Assembly: GCF_000518265.1 (NCBI RefSeq)
Contig: NZ_KI912413.1
Location: forward strand, 11,949-55,723
Length of the DNA stretch: 43,775 nucleotides
DNA from: Actinomadura oligospora ATCC 43269
GTDB taxonomy: Bacteria > Actinomycetota > Actinomycetes > Streptosporangiales > Streptosporangiaceae
Direction: 5' to 3'
The notes beneath the pieces were generated by a model. That model saw nothing but the letters and a program-made list of their open reading frames with translations. It was not told the DNA's origin and did no database searches. Numbering within the stretch: position 1 is the first letter of the stretch; each line of letters opens with the position of its first letter. Both the position numbers and the translations under genes were made by a program. Of this stretch, positions 40,198 through 43,775 are shown piece by piece.

Positions 40198-42942
40198 GTG
40201 GCCGAACTAACTGATCTGGAGAGGCTGGCTCCCCCGGAACGTCTGTTCACTTGGGTGGATGTGGAAGAGCACCTGGCTCTCCTGGCGGCAGCGGACCGGT
40301 GGCCCTGTTGGCTGCAAGCGGCGGATGGGTGGTGGGACGGCCTCGAGCTCGTCGCTTCCCCCGGTACGGATGCCGAAGAGGTGAAGCAATGGTTGGACGA
40401 AGCTTTCGGAGCGGGTTCGACCGAGTGGTGCGACGGCACGCTGGTGCTGGGGCTCGACGATCCGCGTGCGACGGAGTTTGTCGGCCTGCCCGTCATGCTC
40501 AGCCCCGAACCGGAGAACGTGAACCAGCCGCGCCGTGTCCCGCTGCTACGCGAGAAGCACATCACTCCGCAGTTGGCGCACCCGCTGGAAAGGCCCATCG
40601 ACGAGTCCTTTGCCAGCGACGTACAGCTGGTGGCATTCCACTCATTCAAGGGCGGAGTCGGGCGCACGGTCCACGCGGTCGCCATGGCTGACGCCGTGGC
40701 CCAGCGCGGCGGCAGCGCCCTGCTGATCGACGCCGATCTTGAGGCCCCCGGAATCACGTGGATGCACAGAGCCCAGGGGGGGCAGCTCGACTTCTGTTAC
40801 GAGGACCTGCTCGCCCTATTGCAGGGAGGCGAGGACGGCAGCTGGTCCGCGGCCGTGGACATCGCCGCCGCGTACCTGCCGAATCAGCAGGTCGGACGGT
40901 ACACCAACGGCGGGCGCGTGACCGTGGTCCCAACCAGCCGGAGGCCGCTGCTCGGCCCCCCTCGGATCGACCCGGCGGATCTGCTCACGCCAGGCCGATC
41001 CCCATACTTCCTGACCGAAGCACTTGCGGCGCTCGCCGCCCGTGTCGGCGCAGACACGGTCGTCGTAGACCTGCGTGCAGGAGCGACCGAGTTGTCCGCC
41101 CCGGTGCTGCTCGACCCCCGTGTCCAGCGCGTTTTCGTCACCACCCTGAGCCACCAGTCACTCGCCGGAACCGAGAGACTGCTGCGACAGCTGGGGCACC
41201 GGGCACCGACGCTGCAGGGTGTCGACCCGGCGAGCTCCGTGATCATCACTCAGTACCGGCAGGATGTGCACGAGGACCAGGCGGAACGCGCACGTAATGA
41301 TCTGGGCAGCGCGCTATTCGCGTCGCTCAGACGGCCGGACGATAAACCAAACGCTGAGGCTCACGACACTGGCGAAGTAGACATTGACCTCCTTTCCCAG
41401 CCCCTGCTCAGCCCGTTTCGAGAAGAGCTGCTCGCGCTCCCCTCCTCCTGGGACGCTGTGATGCGAGTGCTGGAGAGTTGCAAAGTAGCCGAGGCCCTAG
41501 AGCCGATCGTGTCCACTCTGGTCTCTCCGACTGCACCCGACACAGAGGAACTGTTGGAGGCCGTCGATCACACCACGCTGCGCAGCCGACTAGCGGAGAC
41601 CGCTCGACGGTTTATCTACGCCGAACGAGAAGGCATGTCGTCGGCCAGTGGCTTCCTGGCGACCGATCCGCTGCGTAGGCTGCTGGGAGATCACCGTACA
41701 GAACCGCCATTGGCGCTCGTGGTGGGCGCCAAGGGCGCAGGCAAGACCTTCATGTACGCGAAGGCATGTGCAGCCCGGTCGTGGGACAAGTTCGCCGAGC
41801 AGTCCGGCATTCAGGGCGTTCAATTGGCCGTGCCTGTGGTTCCGGTGCTCGAGTCGGACAATCTGGAGTATGACGACCTAACGACGCAGGACTTGCGGGA
41901 TGCGTTCGTGGCAGCGCACAGCGGGGAGTCAGGCCAGGTTGCCACCTCTCAGGAAATTAAGGACCGGCTGAAGGCGGGGCTCACGACCCTCGACGCGCAG
42001 GACGAGCTCCAATGGCGGCACTTGTGGCTCGAGTGCCTGGCTATCGCGGCAGGCGTACGGCCGCCGGACAGTAGCGGCGCGGAAGCCGCCCTCACCGAGC
42101 TCGGCAGGCGTGCGCGGGCAGTGTTCGTCATCGACGGGCTCGAGGACCTGCTGCAGTCGCTCGACAACGAGTCCAAGCGCACGGCACTGCGCGTGCTGCT
42201 GATCGACGTTCTCGCCTGGCTGCGCTCGCTGCGGGGGCGCCCTCTTGGGCTGGTGGTCTTCGTCCGTCAGGATCTAGTGACACGGGCGGTGCGTCAGAAC
42301 AGCGGGCAGCTCCTGGCTCGGTACGATCCCTATGCGCTGCGCTGGGACAAGGAAGAGGCACTGCGGCTCGCGCTGTGGGTAACCGCTCATGCCGGTGCGC
42401 TGCCTACCCCTGTGGCCGAGTCCCAGATCACCGAGCTGTCCTACGACGAGCTGGTGGAGACCCTCATCCCAGTGTGGGGCTGGAAGATGGGAACAGAGAA
42501 GTCCAAGGAAGCGCGTTCACACCTCTGGGTGCCCGCCGCCCTCGGGGACTTCAATGATCAGGTGCAAGCCAGGGATGTTGTCGTGTTTCTGGCCGAGGCG
42601 GCGCAGTTGTCTATTCCTCAGACGGCATGGGAAGACCGCGTGCTGGTGCCCGGGGCCATGCGCAAGGCACTGCTCGCGTGTAGTACGAACAAGATCGACT
42701 CGATTCAGCAGGAGAACCAGGAAGTTGGCGAGCTGCTGAGTCGACTTCAGCAGGTACGTCAGCCAGTGACGGTGCCCTTCGAGTTGGAGGAGGTGGGGAT
42801 CCAGGTGCGGGACGCAGACTTCCTCGTGGACTCCGGAGTTTTCGCTCGAGGTAATGACGGTCGCTACTGGGTGGCTGAGATCTACCGGCACGGTCTGGGA
42901 TACGGCAGTGAGCGCAGAGCGAAGGTGCTGGGGCGACGATGA
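40198..42942 (+). CDS. Double NTPase: ParA/MinD-like plus second P-loop domain
   Basis: The GTG at 40198 lies 18 bases after the HEPN-like stop (TAGGAG upstream); the product has 914 residues. An N-terminal domain (1-140) is of unknown type. A ParA/MinD-type ATPase follows: deviant Walker A KGGVGRT at 151-157, LLIDADLEAPGITW near 175-188 and TVVVDLRAGATELS near 290. From residue about 480 a second NTPase has Walker A GAKGAGKT at 510-517 and Walker B AVFVIDGLEDLL near 641-652. It ends in a helical and winged-helix-like C-terminus. Proteins with a KGGVGRT ATPase plus a further NTPase are found in actinobacterial accessory regions and some are suspected anti-phage sensors. Here it may sense a signal and control the HEPN-like partner; that is inference. 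Confidence 0.85.
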   Translation: MAELTDLERLAPPERLFTWVDVEEHLALLAAADRWPCWLQAADGWWDGLELVASPGTDAEEVKQWLDEAFGAGSTEWCDGTLVLGLDDPRATEFVGLPVMLSPEPENVNQPRRVPLLREKHITPQLAHPLERPIDESFASDVQLVAFHSFKGGVGRTVHAVAMADAVAQRGGSALLIDADLEAPGITWMHRAQGGQLDFCYEDLLALLQGGEDGSWSAAVDIAAAYLPNQQVGRYTNGGRVTVVPTSRRPLLGPPRIDPADLLTPGRSPYFLTEALAALAARVGADTVVVDLRAGATELSAPVLLDPRVQRVFVTTLSHQSLAGTERLLRQLGHRAPTLQGVDPASSVIITQYRQDVHEDQAERARNDLGSALFASLRRPDDKPNAEAHDTGEVDIDLLSQPLLSPFREELLALPSSWDAVMRVLESCKVAEALEPIVSTLVSPTAPDTEELLEAVDHTTLRSRLAETARRFIYAEREGMSSASGFLATDPLRRLLGDHRTEPPLALVVGAKGAGKTFMYAKACAARSWDKFAEQSGIQGVQLAVPVVPVLESDNLEYDDLTTQDLRDAFVAAHSGESGQVATSQEIKDRLKAGLTTLDAQDELQWRHLWLECLAIAAGVRPPDSSGAEAALTELGRRARAVFVIDGLEDLLQSLDNESKRTALRVLLIDVLAWLRSLRGRPLGLVVFVRQDLVTRAVRQNSGQLLARYDPYALRWDKEEALRLALWVTAHAGALPTPVAESQITELSYDELVETLIPVWGWKMGTEKSKEARSHLWVPAALGDFNDQVQARDVVVFLAEAAQLSIPQTAWEDRVLVPGAMRKALLACSTNKIDSIQQENQEVGELLSRLQQVRQPVTVPFELEEVGIQVRDADFLVDSGVFARGNDGRYWVAEIYRHGLGYGSERRAKVLGRR

Positions 42943-43303
42943 CAGCGTGAGCGCATCCGACTCGCGAGGTGAGCGAAGGCGGGCTGGTCTGCGGAACGGA
43001 TGCAGCACACACGAGCATGAGAAACCTTGCGAACAGGTGGGAACTGCAGAGGACTGTTTTCCCAGGCCAGGTGCATGGTGTTTGTGTAGGTCACAGCCTT
43101 GATCAGAGAAAACTCCTAAAGCGGGTGTCGGGGGTGGGGGAGCGGTCCCATGTGTGCAGGGCCGTTCCGGGGGCACACAGAACAGGGGTGACGCCGGCGC
43201 TCTCCGAAGGCGGAGAGCGCCAGCTCACAATCGAGGTCCATCGCCCTCTCCCAAATCGCCGGAACAGCCGCAAACCCCGTCGGCCCGGTGCTGAGGGGGG
43301 CCG
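42943..43303. other. Intergenic region with two hairpins, no gene seen
   Basis: No convincing gene lies between the NTPase stop and the DUF2637 start. The stretch around 43000-43130 is somewhat AT-richer and could hold a promoter, but no clear -35/-10 pair stands out. Two hairpins occur downstream: TGTGTGC (43151-43157) with GCACACA (43173-43179), and the stronger one at 43196-43221. Confidence 0.5.
43196..43221. terminator. Perfect 11-bp hairpin
   Basis: GGCGCTCTCCG (43196-43206), loop AAGG, and CGGAGAGCGCC (43211-43221). It lies 82 bases before the DUF2637 start and may end the HEPN/NTPase transcript or attenuate the next gene. There is no T-run. Confidence 0.55.
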
Positions 43304-43775
43304 ATGAAGATCCGTTCCTCTCGGCTCGACGACAGCGCCTGCCAGGTTGTCCGTGCCGACCGCCTCATCCGCGGGACGACCACTGCCGCAGTCGGCCTCC
43401 TCGCGTTGATCGCCGCCGTGGTCTCGTACCGCCATATGCACCGGCTCGCCCTCACCCACGGCGAATCCTCGCTGACTGCAGCCCTGATCCCGCTGTCGGT
43501 GGACGGCATGATCGTGGCCGCGTCGATGTCCATTCTCTCCGCGCACCGCCCCGGTGCCGTGAAGGCTGGCTTGCCTGGGCCCTCCTGATCATCGGCAGCC
43601 TCGCTTCTCTGGCCGCGAACGTCGCCGTCGCCGAACCCACCGTGGCCGGCCGCGTGATAGCCGCGTGGCCTTCCTTCGCCTTGGTCGGCTCCTACGAAAT
43701 GCTGATGAGCCAGCTCCGACCCACTCGCGAGGAATGCAAGGTCGTGGAATCCGGATCTGGTGGCGAGCCCTCGGA
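43304..43775 (+). pseudogene. DUF2637 membrane protein, frameshifted and cut by window end
   Basis: The ATG at 43304 (GAGGGG upstream) opens a DUF2637 protein: DRLIRGTTTAAVGLLALIAA, VVSYRHMHRLALTHGE and LIPLSVDGMIVAASMSIL. After HRPGAVKAG at about 43565 the frame stops early (TGA at 43586-43588). The -1 frame continues the family with GWLAWALLIIGSLASLAANV, AVAEPTVAGRVIAAWPSFAL and SYEMLMSQLR, and runs off the window. One missing base near 43561-43566, for example in the GG pair, accounts for it. DUF2637 proteins are multi-helix membrane proteins near replication and transfer genes of actinobacterial plasmids and ICEs. The gene thus suggests that a second set of element genes begins at the right edge. 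Confidence 0.82.

Noticed and set aside
1..43775. tRNA genes or a CRISPR array
   Set aside because: No cloverleaf with a TTCGAATCC-type arm and no regularly spaced direct repeats with spacers were seen on reading both strands.

Overview
The window is high-GC actinobacterial DNA. Genes use many GTG starts and short ATGA/GTGA/TGATG overlaps. The gene families are typical of mycelial actinomycetes: DUF4192, DUF2786, DUF2637, Rhs toxins preceded by a LamG protein, HTH-TPR regulators, and a C40 peptidase within a conjugation operon. I infer an Actinomadura/Streptosporangiales-like or Streptomyces-like host; the sequence alone does not fix the genus. Most of the window looks like accessory DNA: an integrative conjugative element (ICE) with cargo and relics of other mobile DNA. 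No tRNA, rRNA or CRISPR array was seen.

Layout. (1) 1-6.3 kb: a plus-strand row of small, mostly unknown genes with a DUF4192 protein and a frameshifted DUF2786 protein. Nearly every longer gap holds a perfect GC-rich hairpin. (2) 6.5-18.8 kb: a polymorphic-toxin locus made of a lipoprotein, a secreted LamG protein, a 2239-residue Rhs protein with a Stv-like C-terminal tip, and a low-GC candidate immunity gene. Upstream lie two Crp-like TGTGA-N6-TCACT palindromes and a -35/-10 promoter. (3) 18.9-28.0 kb, minus strand: seven tightly coupled conjugation genes (pilin-like, VirB6-like, PrgI, VirB4, VirD4/TraD-like ATPase, replication-relaxation protein, bifunctional cell-wall hydrolase). (4) 28.6-33.3 kb: cargo and integration genes: a decayed PP-loop protein, an SDR oxidoreductase, a DNA methyltransferase with an altered catalytic motif, a small ORF and a large serine integrase that meets a relic of a second serine integrase tail to tail. 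(5) 33.8-38.2 kb: two small coupled genes divergent from an HTH-TPR regulator, then a flavoprotein, a four-times-frameshifted HTH-TPR relic and a SLOG-like protein. (6) 38.4-39.6 kb: a DinB/maleylpyruvate-isomerase-like gene and an IS5-type transposase relic. (7) 39.7-42.9 kb: a two-gene module of a HEPN-like protein and a 914-residue protein with both a ParA/MinD-type ATPase and a second P-loop NTPase. It is the best candidate here for an undescribed, possibly defensive system. (8) 43.3 kb to the end: a frameshifted DUF2637 membrane protein running out of the window.

Together the T4SS operon (transfer), the serine integrase (integration) and the regulators look like an ICE backbone. The Rhs locus, the SDR and methyltransferase genes and the HEPN/NTPase pair would be cargo or neighbours. 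Several genes are decaying while the transfer operon is intact in every frame. No canonical MOB relaxase was recognised. Gene starts were chosen by ribosome-binding site and overlap; all family calls are from memory of motifs, not from searches.
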